A DNA stretch of 64,000 nucleotides from Clostridiales bacterium (GCA_017427465.1 JAFRST010000045.1:1-64000); one strand, 5' to 3'. Positions 15,663-24,230 are shown, numbered from the stretch's first letter. Made by a program: numbers and translations. Notes: generated by a model not told the origin, from the letters alone.

Positions 15663-16672
15663 TGGCTGTTTTGAAGGCAGTTAAAGACTTCTTCGTTCAC
15701 TCATTCAAATATCCTAAGCCTTTTAACTGGGGATATCCCGTATTCTTCGGCTCTTGCGGCCTCGTTTTCACCGTACTGCTGTCCAAGCTCATGTTCACGG
15801 GCGCATTCACGTTCTCATCGACATCGCTTATCGGCTGTGCGGTCATCGTGATTCTGCTCGTAATGGCAGCCTTCCTGATCCCGTCAGTCCTGATCGCAGA
15901 GAAGGGCGGACTCGACGTCACCGGCCGCTATACCGGCATCGGAGCCCTGATCCTGTCATTCCTGTCCGGCGCGCCGCTCTACCTTATAAAGGCTGCATTA
16001 CACAATCTGATGCTTGCCTTCTGGCTCAAGAACGGCGGCTCGGTAATCTTCCCGGCAATTTTCTACCACTTGGACGATGTCAACGGACTGACGCTGTTCC
16101 TCAGCATCCTTGTAGACACCATCATTCCTGCGTTCGGAGTCTCATTTTTCTTCCTGGGCACCGTCTGGCAGGGCTTCAGCGAGAAGAGAAAGCGCTGGGC
16201 ATTTATCGTGATCCCGCTCCTCATCGCGCTCTATTCATTTGATTTCATGAACCTTCCCGCCATCCTCGTCATCGGATGGTGGCTCTGCATCGTCAGATCC
16301 AGGACCGAGAACATCTACGGACCTGTCCTGGCGCTCCTTGGCGCAAGGTTTACCGGCATCCTTATCGGCAGTGTCGTCATCGAGATCGACCTCACGACCG
16401 TAAGGACCTTCAGCGATATCCCGACGACGTTCTACTATTCGTCGATCCCGGCCATCGTCGTCGCGGTAATCCTCATGGCCTTCTTCAGAAAGACTCTCGG
16501 TGAGTTCCATAATGCTTACAGCAACGATGTTTATGGCGACTCCAGGCTTCCTGCCGAGAAAGACGGCGGCAAGGCCAACAAAATGTACAAGGGCTTTAAT
16601 CTCATGCTCTTTTTGGGTATCGTTATCTGTGTGATTTTCTGGATCCTTCTTTTCAAAGGCGCCAGAATATAA
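15662..16672 (+). CDS. Degenerate CPBP/CAAX-protease-like membrane protein
   Basis: A 336-residue protein with about eight transmembrane segments. The segment order at residues 155-232 resembles the CPBP (Abi) glutamic-protease core, but the catalytic residues are gone. The EExxxR site reads AFGVSFFFLG (157-166), the His of the third motif is D194 in YSFDFMN, and the final HxxxN position is LGARFTG (226-232). This suggests an inactive family member or a look-alike. It overlaps the A24 peptidase gene by one base and is followed 29 nt later by the AI-2E-type gene. Confidence 0.5.
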   Translation: MAVLKAVKDFFVHSFKYPKPFNWGYPVFFGSCGLVFTVLLSKLMFTGAFTFSSTSLIGCAVIVILLVMAAFLIPSVLIAEKGGLDVTGRYTGIGALILSFLSGAPLYLIKAALHNLMLAFWLKNGGSVIFPAIFYHLDDVNGLTLFLSILVDTIIPAFGVSFFFLGTVWQGFSEKRKRWAFIVIPLLIALYSFDFMNLPAILVIGWWLCIVRSRTENIYGPVLALLGARFTGILIGSVVIEIDLTTVRTFSDIPTTFYYSSIPAIVVAVILMAFFRKTLGEFHNAYSNDVYGDSRLPAEKDGGKANKMYKGFNLMLFLGIVICVIFWILLFKGARI

Positions 16673-16701
16673 TTTTCGGGGAATATAAGAGGAATCAGGA
16701 T

Positions 16702-18021
16702 ATGAATGATTTGGAAAGATACAACAGAGACAAAGCATCGGTCATGTCGATGCTCAAGTTCATCCTCGCGGTCGGCATCACCGTCGGCCTGCTCTACGTC
16801 GGCAAGATCGTTGCGATAATACTGATACCGTTCCTTATCGGCTTCATACTCGCAAAGACTTCAGACATCATCGCCAAGCCTTTGTCGAAGCTCTTCGATA
16901 AGGATGCCAAGAAGATCCGTGCCGGCAGGCGCAAGTCCACGCACACCAAGACGGCCCTGGTCATATACGTTATCCTGAACATTGTCGTGTTCATAATAAT
17001 CATATTGACCCTTATCGGACTCGTCTATCAGGCGAACAGTCTGCTCGTCACTTTGGCAGATGCCGCCAAGTCCTTTAAGCCCACCGAGCTGTTCTCCACG
17101 CACATTCTCGACCGTTTCAGCGAATCCAACGGTGGTTTCCTTACAGATGACATGATGGCATCGATCGAGAGCAGCATCGCCAACATGGGTCAGACTCTCG
17201 CGAAAAACATCCCTGCGTTCGTAAGCTCCGCCTTCTCCAAGATATGGAAAGTTGTAGGAAATCTCCCTTACGGCGTCTTCGTTGTAATCTGCGTTATCTT
17301 AAGCGGCTTCTACTTCATCAATGACGCTCCGGCGGTACTGAAATTCTATGTCAGGAACACGCCTAACAAGACATTCCGCACCAGGATCTTCACGCTCCTT
17401 AATGAACTCGCGATCATGGTCTTCCGCGTACTCGGAGGCTACCTTGCGCTGTTCATCATCACGGCATTTGAATCCCTCATCGTATTCTGGGTCGCAGGAC
17501 TTCACGAATACGCCATCGTACTCAGTATCATTACGGCGCTCATTGACTTCCTGCCTATCTTAGGCATCAGCGTAACGATGATCCCCATGATCATCTACCA
17601 GATCTGCAACGGCAACTACGTCTCCGCAGGCGTCCTCCTCGCAGGTTTCATCGTCATGTCGATCATCCGCCGCTTCATCGAGCCCGCCATCCTCGGCAAG
17701 TCCCTCAAGATGCACCCTCTGATCACGCTCCTTGCGATGGCAGCCGGTGTCTATGTCTGGGGACCTGTCGGCTTCCTGTTAGGCCCTGTCCTTGCGATCA
17801 TCATCATCCAGGTCATCAAGGTCTTCGAGATCGACAAGACTGTCGGCCGCTACTTATCTGGCATCCTTGACGGCTTCATGAACAGCAAAGACGGCAAGGG
17901 TAAGAAGCGTGGTAAGTCTTCTGGCAAGGACGAATCATCTGACGATGCCGAGCCAGAAGAGGTATCAGAAGAAGAGACCGCAGTTGAAGAGGCTGCTTCC
18001 GTAAAAACTTCAGAAGAGTAA
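16702..18021 (+). CDS. AI-2E family permease
   Basis: A 439-residue membrane protein. It has paired N-terminal hydrophobic segments (MLKFILAVGITVGLLYVGKIVAIILIPFLIGFILA), a soluble middle, and the conserved C-terminal half with IITALIDFLPILG and RRFIEPAILGKSLKMHPL, which are hallmarks of the PF01594 family (TqsA/YdbI/YtvI). Members export autoinducer-2, Na+ or other substrates, and the substrate here is unknown. Residues 390-439 are an acidic Ser/Glu tail. AAGAGGAATC at 16687-16696 is a plausible ribosome binding site. Third gene of the run with the peptidase-like proteins. Confidence 0.85.
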   Translation: MNDLERYNRDKASVMSMLKFILAVGITVGLLYVGKIVAIILIPFLIGFILAKTSDIIAKPLSKLFDKDAKKIRAGRRKSTHTKTALVIYVILNIVVFIIIILTLIGLVYQANSLLVTLADAAKSFKPTELFSTHILDRFSESNGGFLTDDMMASIESSIANMGQTLAKNIPAFVSSAFSKIWKVVGNLPYGVFVVICVILSGFYFINDAPAVLKFYVRNTPNKTFRTRIFTLLNELAIMVFRVLGGYLALFIITAFESLIVFWVAGLHEYAIVLSIITALIDFLPILGISVTMIPMIIYQICNGNYVSAGVLLAGFIVMSIIRRFIEPAILGKSLKMHPLITLLAMAAGVYVWGPVGFLLGPVLAIIIIQVIKVFEIDKTVGRYLSGILDGFMNSKDGKGKKRGKSSGKDESSDDAEPEEVSEEETAVEEAASVKTSEE

Positions 18022-18045
18022 TTAAACCAATAAACCCAATCAATT

Positions 18046-18375
18046 AGCACCTGCAGGCTTCGCCGTCAATGGACGGTAAACCTTGCCTTTGGCACCATTG
18101 ACCGCTCGCCTTTGCAGTTGCTTTATAGTGTTCAAGAGCCGGGATGCCCCGGCTCTCATCTGACGATGAATCCGCCGATTATTTGGTTCTGAATTATGCC
18201 CCCAAATATTGTGTCCCTGGACCATAATTCAGTGTCGGTTTTTTAGGGGTATTTCAGATACGATTGTCGTTTTTCTTCAGGGGTTTTGTCTGATCCTTGT
18301 ATGCTATTGTCGCGTTTTAGCAAAACCTTGTATGAAATCTTGTAGGTAACCTTTGTCGGATTGTCGGTGCTGCCT
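18046..18375 (+). ncRNA. Structured non-coding element, copy A
   Basis: About 330 bp begin 25 nt after the AI-2E stop. It has the hairpin GTCAATGG/CCATTGAC (18071-18106), the hairpin GAGCCGGG/CCCCGGCTC (18136-18156), an inverted repeat CTGAATTATG/CATAATTCAG (18190-18234) and two CCTTGTATG words. Its sequence and hairpin order match the reverse complement of 18395-18685. The stems of the two copies differ by paired changes, which favours a folded RNA or DNA structure. The name ncRNA is an inference; expression is unknown. Confidence 0.5.
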
Positions 18376-18394
18376 TGCGGCATCGCTTGCGACA

Positions 18395-18685
18395 AAACCT
18401 GAAACCAAACCTGCAGAAATTCATACAAGGTCTCATACAAAAAATACAGAATCATACAAGGTTCAGACAAAAGCATACACAAGAACCGGCAAACACCTCT
18501 GAAAAGCCGACAAAAAACATACGTTGAATTAAGGTTTTGAAACACATATATCCGGCATGGTAATGCATGGAGGTGCCTTGCACCTCTTGAACACCAAACT
18601 GCACATTTGAGCGAGCAGTCAAGGGCGCCTGGAGGGCGAGTGAAACGTCCCTTGACGGCTGAGCGGCAAAGGTGCTACCAAAACA
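18395..18685 (-). ncRNA. Structured non-coding element, copy B (inverted)
   Basis: Read on the minus strand from 18685, it repeats the order of copy A: AGCACCT, CCGTCAAGGGACG...CCCTTGACTGCTCG, GCAGTTTGGTGTTCAAGAG, a second hairpin (GAGGTGC/GCACCTC instead of GAGCCGG/CCGGCTC), TTTTGTCTGA and two CCTTGTATGA words. The stems are GTCAAGGG/CCCTTGAC here against GTCAATGG/CCATTGAC in copy A. A 100-residue minus-strand ORF across this region (18243-18545) is not credible as protein. Ends just after the GH120 terminator. Confidence 0.5.
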
Positions 18686-18687
18686 AC

Positions 18688-18715
18688 AACGGCTGCTTAT
18701 GGGGAGGCAGCCGTT
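18688..18715 (-). terminator. GH120 gene terminator
   Basis: AACGGCTGC and GCAGCCGTT (18688-18696 with 18707-18715) form a 9-bp stem, followed on the minus strand by GTTGTTTT. It is 25 nt after the xylosidase stop. Confidence 0.8.
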
Positions 18716-18739
18716 TATAGTTTAAGTATTTATTATCGC

Positions 18740-20725
18740 TTACAGAACTACGTTTACATCACTGATATCAAGTCCTGCGAACGGACCGGGGATGATCGAA
18801 GTTCTCTTGGCGCCGAAGTAGTCGGTATCGAAGATGATGTCGTTGCCGTCTCTGTCTTCGAAGCGCTGCTGGGGCTCGAATGCCTTGCCGAGGACATCAG
18901 TGGTGACCAGGTCAGATGTGAACGAGCCGATTGCGTCTGCGAGGTTGGTGTCGAGGTAGACCTTTTCGCCTTCTTCGCGGACGTTTACGTAGACTTCAGT
19001 CTTCGAATCCATGAGGTAATTCTTCTCTTTGCAGAAGCGCTGTGCGCCACCGAGGTAAGCGTTGCCTTCGATCCAGACGGGAAGGTGGTCGAAGTGGGCT
19101 TTGGCGATCTTCATCATGTCGGGTGTGTCACTTTCCATGTCGAACTGCTTGATCCAGTCTTCGTAGAGGGGATAGTGGTCCCATACGTGGGTGCCAACGA
19201 CGCGCTCTTCTTCCCAGATCTCGCCATCGTCGAAGCGGGAGATCAATGACTCCTTCGGGTGCTTCTGGAAGAAGATGTTGTTATAGAATCTGTCATCGCC
19301 GTGAAGGATCGTCATGAAGCCCATGACTTCTGTGCGGTGAGGGAAGTGGTAGGGCGTGTAGCGCCAATCGGTGCCTTCGCCGACGGATGTGAATGCGCCG
19401 CAGATGAGGTTGTGGACCATTGCGACACCCTGGGTAGCGATACGGAGAGTAGCGTCTGAGAGCAGGATATTATTGTCGATGAGAGTAGGGCCGTGGCCGA
19501 CTTCTACGAAGATGTCCTCGCTGCCCATGCCTCCCTTGAGGGGCGCTGCGTATTCGGGACGCTGGTTGTCATGCAGGAGATTGCAGGTGATGCGGGTGCC
19601 CTGGGCTTCCCAGTCTGTCCAGATGCCCATGACGCAGTGGTGGATGTGGTTGCGCTGCATGAGGACGTCGATGGCTGCGTGGAGCTTGATGCCTGCGACT
19701 TCTGCGCCGCCTAATTCCATCATGTTGTTGATGTGATGGATGTGGTTGTCTTCGATAGTGGAGAAAACTGCGCCCATACGGCCGATGATGCCGCCCTGCT
19801 CGCAGTGGTGGATGTTGTTGCGGCGGATGATGTGGCTGCCGATGTTTTCCTTGAGCCAGCCGTGGTATTGGCCGCGGCAGACTGCGTCACGCTCCATCTG
19901 CGTAGGGCTCTTTAAGTGCTGATATGTGAAGTAGTGGTTGTTCTCGGGATCAAGATACTTGCCGAGGCCGATGCCGGAGCACTTGGAGAAATAGACTTCG
20001 CAGTCTTCAATGATCCAGCCCTTTGACCAGTGGGGACCGATCATGCCTTCCTGCCATGCGGCCGGAGGTGCCCAGTTGGTAGCGGCTTTGCAGATTTTGA
20101 AGCCGCGGACGGTGATGTAGTTGCGGCCAGTCTCAGCGGGGAAGAAGCACATTCTTCTGACGTTGATCTCGGTCATCTCGGAATTGGGGTCAAGGCCGCC
20201 GAAGTTGGCGTAGATGGCTGTCATTGTGCCTTCGTCTTCAGCGTACCACTTGTACTTGGATTCTTCGGGAACCCAGGAGCACTTGTATACCTGGGCCTTT
20301 ATAACTTCCTCAATTGAAGCTGCCTCATAGAGTCTTCTGTCGTTGATGTAGACGCAGCCTACGTGCCTGTTCTTGCCTGCGAAATACCAGTCGCCGTAGC
20401 AGAAGGTCGTGTAGGGGTTATAGTCGCCGAAGATCTTGTTGTCGACACGGCAGACCCAGACATCACCGTCGTATGGCTTCCAGTTGTTGATCTGCTCCGC
20501 ACCGGAGATGGTGGCGCCCAAAGGTTCGTCGCTGACATATGTGATGCGGGCGTCTTCGGTACCGCCGTTAGCGGGGGAGACGTATTCCCTATATACACCG
20601 GGTGCCACGTGGACCGTGTCGCCTGCTTTGGCGACCGCCGCAGCTTCGGAGATAGTACGGAAGGGGTTGGCCTCTGAGCCGTCGCATGTGCTGGTAAGGG
20701 CTTTGATGTTTACATAAATGTCCAT
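18740..20725 (-). CDS. GH120 beta-xylosidase (right-handed beta-helix)
   Basis: 661 residues, close to the approximately 640 of Thermoanaerobacterium XylC, the GH120 founding enzyme. It opens with a DUF1565-like start (PFRTISEAAAVAKAGDTVHVAPGVYRE) and shares long runs such as EINVRRMCFFPAETG and WSKGWIIEDCEVY. The catalytic pair known in XylC is present: nucleophile Asp in TDWEAQGTR (D371) and acid/base Glu in IFVEVGHGP (E408). A 16-residue insertion (RPEYAAPLKGGMGSED) separates them relative to XylC. It has no signal peptide, so it is intracellular and would cut imported xylo-oligosaccharides. AGAGGT lies before the ATG. A 9-bp inverted repeat upstream is a candidate operator. Confidence 0.88.
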   Translation of the reverse strand: MDIYVNIKALTSTCDGSEANPFRTISEAAAVAKAGDTVHVAPGVYREYVSPANGGTEDARITYVSDEPLGATISGAEQINNWKPYDGDVWVCRVDNKIFGDYNPYTTFCYGDWYFAGKNRHVGCVYINDRRLYEAASIEEVIKAQVYKCSWVPEESKYKWYAEDEGTMTAIYANFGGLDPNSEMTEINVRRMCFFPAETGRNYITVRGFKICKAATNWAPPAAWQEGMIGPHWSKGWIIEDCEVYFSKCSGIGLGKYLDPENNHYFTYQHLKSPTQMERDAVCRGQYHGWLKENIGSHIIRRNNIHHCEQGGIIGRMGAVFSTIEDNHIHHINNMMELGGAEVAGIKLHAAIDVLMQRNHIHHCVMGIWTDWEAQGTRITCNLLHDNQRPEYAAPLKGGMGSEDIFVEVGHGPTLIDNNILLSDATLRIATQGVAMVHNLICGAFTSVGEGTDWRYTPYHFPHRTEVMGFMTILHGDDRFYNNIFFQKHPKESLISRFDDGEIWEEERVVGTHVWDHYPLYEDWIKQFDMESDTPDMMKIAKAHFDHLPVWIEGNAYLGGAQRFCKEKNYLMDSKTEVYVNVREEGEKVYLDTNLADAIGSFTSDLVTTDVLGKAFEPQQRFEDRDGNDIIFDTDYFGAKRTSIIPGPFAGLDISDVNVVL

Positions 20726-20744
20726 GGCGGTACCTCTTTTCGCG

Positions 20745-20770
20745 TGTGATATTAAATTAAGAATATCACA
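20745..20770 (-). promoter_or_regulatory. Candidate operator of xylosidase gene
   Basis: TGTGATATT (20745-20753) and AATATCACA (20762-20770) form a perfect 9-bp inverted repeat with an 8-bp spacer, 20 nt before the GH120 start codon. Its position suits a repressor site. The cognate regulator is not identified; the divergent PadR gene is one candidate. Confidence 0.5.
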
Positions 20771-20820
20771 TCAAATATTGCCGAAATGTTTGAAGAATTT
20801 GTTAAGTGTTAAATTCGTTG

Positions 20821-20849
20821 TTGACATCATTTTCGGTCGATGCTATATT
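20821..20849 (+). promoter_or_regulatory. Sigma70-type promoter of PadR operon
   Basis: Consensus TTGACA (20821-20826), 17-bp spacer, TATATT (20844-20849). The predicted transcription start near 20856 falls in the repeats that follow. Confidence 0.8.
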
Positions 20850-20852
20850 TAC

Positions 20853-20908
20853 TACGACAGACGTACTACGACAGACATAACAACGCCAATCGTAGCAACG
20901 ACAGTCGT
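20853..20908 (+). repeat. Repeats at the PadR operon start site
   Basis: TACGACAGAC occurs at 20853-20862 and 20867-20876 (14-bp step). A related palindrome ACGACAGTCGT lies at 20898-20908. They overlap the predicted transcription start and the leader, as expected for an autoregulatory operator, though they do not match the known PadR ATGTA-N8-TACAT site. Confidence 0.55.
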
Positions 20909-20933
20909 AACAATTCCCGGAAGGAGATAGATT

Positions 20934-21281
20934 ATGGCAGAGATAAGCAGCGATGTCATCAGAGGTTATAACGACATAATCATTTTGTACCTGCTTCTGT
21001 CCAAACCGTCCTATGGATATGAGATCTCAAAGGAGATCAAGACTTTGTCCGAAGGAAAGTACATCATCAAGGAGACAACGCTTTATTCCGCTTTCACGAG
21101 AATGGAGAAGAACGGATTTATCGAATCCTTTGTTGATGAGGATATGGCAGGCGGAAAGAAGAGGACCTACTACCGCATTACTGAGACCGGCAGGGAGCAT
21201 TACCGTTCGAAGCGCGAAGAATGGACTCTTACTAAAGAAGTTATCGAAAAGTTTATTGCGGATGAGGGGGCACTTGTATGA
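20934..21281 (+). CDS. PadR family transcriptional regulator
   Basis: A 115-residue winged-helix repressor. LYLLLSKPSYGYEISKEIK, then LYSAFTRMEKNGFIESF and GKKRTYYRITETGREH give the PadR helix-turn-helix and wing (KRTYYRIT). It belongs to the short PadR-s2 type. AAGGAGA precedes the ATG by about 8 nt. Its stop overlaps the next start (ATGA at 21278-21281), coupling it to the HAAS-type protein, a common pairing in which PadR represses its own operon. Confidence 0.92.
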   Translation: MAEISSDVIRGYNDIIILYLLLSKPSYGYEISKEIKTLSEGKYIIKETTLYSAFTRMEKNGFIESFVDEDMAGGKKRTYYRITETGREHYRSKREEWTLTKEVIEKFIADEGALV

Positions 21282-22903
21282 ACGCCATAAAGAATTACCT
21301 GGACAATATGTTCCGTAATCTTCCTAATACGGAAGAAGTCAGAAGAGCCAAATCAGAGCTTCTCGAAATGATGGAAGACAAATACGAGGAGCTGATAAAG
21401 GAAGGCAAGACCGAGAATGAGGCAGTAGGCATCGTAATCTCAGAGTTCGGCAATCTTGATGAGCTCGCTGAGACTTTGGGGATCACCGAAGCAGTCACGG
21501 AGAATCCTGACGAAGATAAGCCGATGCTCTCCATGGACAGAGTTAAGGATTACCTTACGATGAACAGCCAGCGTTCGATTCTGGCACCTTTGGGAATCGG
21601 ACTTTGCATCTTTGCACCCGCATTCACGATCCTGGCAGACATGCTTCACTTAAATGTCGGTGCGATCGGTGTAAGCCTTATGTTCTTAGCTGTTGCAGCA
21701 GCAGTCATTTTGTTCATTATCTCGGCAAACAAGAAAAAAGAATATTCCGAAGTCAGAAAGAAGCAGTGCTCACTGAGTATCGAGTGTGCAGAGTATGTAA
21801 GATCCGAGCGCAGGAGCTTTAAATCAAGCTACGGCCTTATGTCTTCATTCGGTATCGGACTTTGCATCTTAAGCATCGTAAACCCGATGATCATCGGCAG
21901 CATCCCTTACATCCCGGACAGCTTCGGTGCAGTTTTGTTCTTCTTCTTCATCGCGATCGGCGTATTCCTTATCACATCTTCACACATAAAGATGGAGGGC
22001 TACGACAGACTCCTTGAACTCAATGAGTCAGGCAAGATGGCTGAGGAATTCGTACCGAAGTCAGACCGCAAGGTCAACAAGGCTCCCATCATCATCAGTG
22101 CTGTTGCAGTTGTTGTGATCGCACTGGTCATGTGCGGAATCGGTATCTTTAATACGATCGTAGACGGTGTATTAACGATCAGAGACAATTCTGAATCAGT
22201 TGCAACAACATATGAGATAGGAGAAGGTGACCAAATGAGTGATACTGTAAAATCAATGAAGTTCGAGCTGTCTGCATGCGAGGTCAACATCCGTACGGCA
22301 GAGGGCACAGGACTTATCAGTGTAGAGTATACGGGCAGCGACAAGCTTAAGCCGGCGATCACTTGCGATAACGGTAAGTTCGTTGCTACACAGAAGGGCT
22401 CGGGATTCAGCTTCGGCATTCACTCCACAACAGGCCCTAAGCTCGAGATCGTCATCGGCAAGGACGTAAACCTCGACAGCATCGAGATGGATATCGACGC
22501 AGGCAACATCAAGTTCAACGGTATCAGTGCAGAGTATGTCTATGGTGACATCGACGCCGGAAACATCGAGATCAGCAACTGCGATTTCAGAAAGGTCGAG
22601 TTCGATGTTGATGCAGGCAACTACGGCATCAATGATTCTACATTAAATAAAGTCTATATCAGCACGGATGCAGGCAATATCGAGATCAACAATACGGTAA
22701 TGGAAGATGTTGAGATCGATGTCAACTTCGGTAATGTTGAGATCAAGGGCGTTGATAATCTTGCTGATTACGAGGTCAACTGTGAAGTCGATGCAGGGTC
22801 TTCGAGAGTCGGCTCGACGAAAGGAAGAGAGATCCATCAGAATGGCAACGGCGCAGGCACCATCACGGTCTCCGTCGATGCGGGAAATATCGAAGTTAAT
22901 TAA
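21278..22903 (+). CDS. HAAS-type membrane protein with DUF4097 beta-helix domain
   Basis: 541 residues. Residues 1-75 form the helical HAAS/permease-prefix (DUF1700-like) domain found beside PadR genes (NLPNTEEVRRAKSELLEMMEDKYEEL). Transmembrane segments lie at about 105-125, 130-150, 190-215, 220-240 and 270-295. Residues 320-541 are extracellular beta repeats of the DUF4097 type, with a recurring V/I-DAG-N-I/Y core (IDAGNIKF, VDAGNYGI, TDAGNIEI, VDAGNIEV) spaced about 22 residues. It probably senses or shapes envelope state together with PadR. The function of DUF4097 is not known. Confidence 0.8.
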   Translation: MNAIKNYLDNMFRNLPNTEEVRRAKSELLEMMEDKYEELIKEGKTENEAVGIVISEFGNLDELAETLGITEAVTENPDEDKPMLSMDRVKDYLTMNSQRSILAPLGIGLCIFAPAFTILADMLHLNVGAIGVSLMFLAVAAAVILFIISANKKKEYSEVRKKQCSLSIECAEYVRSERRSFKSSYGLMSSFGIGLCILSIVNPMIIGSIPYIPDSFGAVLFFFFIAIGVFLITSSHIKMEGYDRLLELNESGKMAEEFVPKSDRKVNKAPIIISAVAVVVIALVMCGIGIFNTIVDGVLTIRDNSESVATTYEIGEGDQMSDTVKSMKFELSACEVNIRTAEGTGLISVEYTGSDKLKPAITCDNGKFVATQKGSGFSFGIHSTTGPKLEIVIGKDVNLDSIEMDIDAGNIKFNGISAEYVYGDIDAGNIEISNCDFRKVEFDVDAGNYGINDSTLNKVYISTDAGNIEINNTVMEDVEIDVNFGNVEIKGVDNLADYEVNCEVDAGSSRVGSTKGREIHQNGNGAGTITVSVDAGNIEVN

Positions 22904-22994
22904 TCTTACCGGCGCGAAATAAGGGTATAGAATACAGATAAATATCTGTTTATTCGAAAAAGCGGCAAGGCAGATCTTAAAAGGAGGAAAAGAA

Positions 22995-23414
22995 ATGATC
23001 GACAATAATGCAATTCCCGATCTCTGCCAAAAGGCGATCGATATGAGGTCCGGAAGTTATGCTCCTTATTCGGATTTTCTCGTAGGAAGCGCAGTGCTTA
23101 CAGGTGACGGCAGCATTTACACAGGCTGCAACATCGAGAACAGCGCATTCGGCCCCTCCATATGTGCTGAAAGAACAGCCATCTTTAAGGCTGTGAGCGA
23201 AGGTCACAAAGATCTTGTTGCGATTGCGATCGCGGGCGGTAAGAGAGACGGAGATTTGCAGTATTGCGCTCCTTGCGGTGTATGCCGTCAGGTGATGAGA
23301 GAATTCTGCAATTCCTCCTTCAGGATCTACCTTGCCAAAAGCGCGCAGGACTATAAGGAATTCACCCTGGGAGAGCTCTTACCTGAGAGCTTCGGCCCGG
23401 AGAATCTGGAATAA
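22995..23414 (+). CDS. cdd: Cytidine deaminase
   Basis: A 139-residue zinc enzyme converting cytidine or deoxycytidine to uridine for pyrimidine salvage. Zinc and catalytic residues: C57-A-E59 in SICAERTAIF and PCGVCRQ with C94 and C97. It has the N-terminal SYAPYSDFLVGSA substrate motif. AAAGGAGG (22980-22987) precedes the ATG. A possible terminator follows at 23438-23469. Confidence 0.96.
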   Translation: MIDNNAIPDLCQKAIDMRSGSYAPYSDFLVGSAVLTGDGSIYTGCNIENSAFGPSICAERTAIFKAVSEGHKDLVAIAIAGGKRDGDLQYCAPCGVCRQVMREFCNSSFRIYLAKSAQDYKEFTLGELLPESFGPENLE

Positions 23415-23437
23415 GGATAAGGATAGGAAATTGCCAT

Positions 23438-23469
23438 AAGCTGCCGGGCCCCCAAAGGTCCGGCGGCTT
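23438..23469 (+). terminator. Hairpin after cdd
   Basis: AAGCTGCCGGGCC and GGTCCGGCGGCTT form a GC-rich stem with two mismatches. A clear U-run is missing, so termination may be weak. Confidence 0.45.
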
Positions 23470-23501
23470 GGTGATTTAAGCCGCAAAATGGGGTTAAGAA
23501 A

Positions 23502-24230
23502 ATGAAGATCAGGAACATCTATCTGAATAAAAAAGTGCCTGCAGTATCGATAACGATCGCGCTGCTGTGCATAATCATTACAATGATCTCACAGCTGATC
23601 CCTTCCACATATACCGCATTCAAATTAATGTATCCGGTGCAGTATCCGTGGCAGCTGATAACATACATATTCCTGCAGGGAGCCCCTCAGGAACTGTTGC
23701 CGGCAGATTTTCAGTATTCTGCAATGCAATTAACGATTGGACATCTGGGATATAATTTCCTGCTTATACTTCCTTTCGGGATACTTGTCGAAAAGGTGGT
23801 CGGCAGCAGGAGGTTCCTTATGCTGTTCGCCGCGTCGTGGGTGGCTGACGTCATTGCAACGCTCATCATGGGTTATATCTACACGAGAAACGGTGATATT
23901 TTCGGAGTGTCAGGCGCTTCGGGACTGGCATTCACATTCATGCCGGTCGGTGTCTATATCCTGTTCGTTATGGGCAGGAAATACGGATTTGGCAAGCTGC
24001 TTAAACAGATATCATTCTACGTTCTGATGTTGATCGCGATACCTACGGTAGCGATATCTTTTATACCCGATATTGCGGGTGTGACGGGGATCCCTTCCAT
24101 GGTGATCCACCTGATAGCGCTGGTAATAGGAGTTGTTTTCGCTCTATTATTCAGGAAAACGATCGACGGTTCTTTTGTTACAAATACAGATGCACAGATT
24201 AAAGTTTACGAAACTGTGAAAACCTGTTAA
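23502..24230 (+). CDS. Rhomboid family intramembrane serine protease
   Basis: A 242-residue protein with six transmembrane segments. The rhomboid signature is complete: H81-LGY-N85 in the second segment, the GxSG serine in GVSGASG (S137), and a histidine in the last core segment (H203 in VIHLIALVIG). Rhomboids cleave single-pass membrane proteins within the bilayer, and the substrate is unknown. Start at an ATG with GGGGTTAAG upstream. It stands between cdd and an HD-GYP protein with no overlap. Confidence 0.85.
   Translation: MKIRNIYLNKKVPAVSITIALLCIIITMISQLIPSTYTAFKLMYPVQYPWQLITYIFLQGAPQELLPADFQYSAMQLTIGHLGYNFLLILPFGILVEKVVGSRRFLMLFAASWVADVIATLIMGYIYTRNGDIFGVSGASGLAFTFMPVGVYILFVMGRKYGFGKLLKQISFYVLMLIAIPTVAISFIPDIAGVTGIPSMVIHLIALVIGVVFALLFRKTIDGSFVTNTDAQIKVYETVKTC

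Noticed and set aside
18243..18545. 100-residue minus ORF in the AI-2E/GH120 gap
   Set aside because: It runs across the inverted non-coding element; the base changes between the two copies follow hairpin pairing, not codons.
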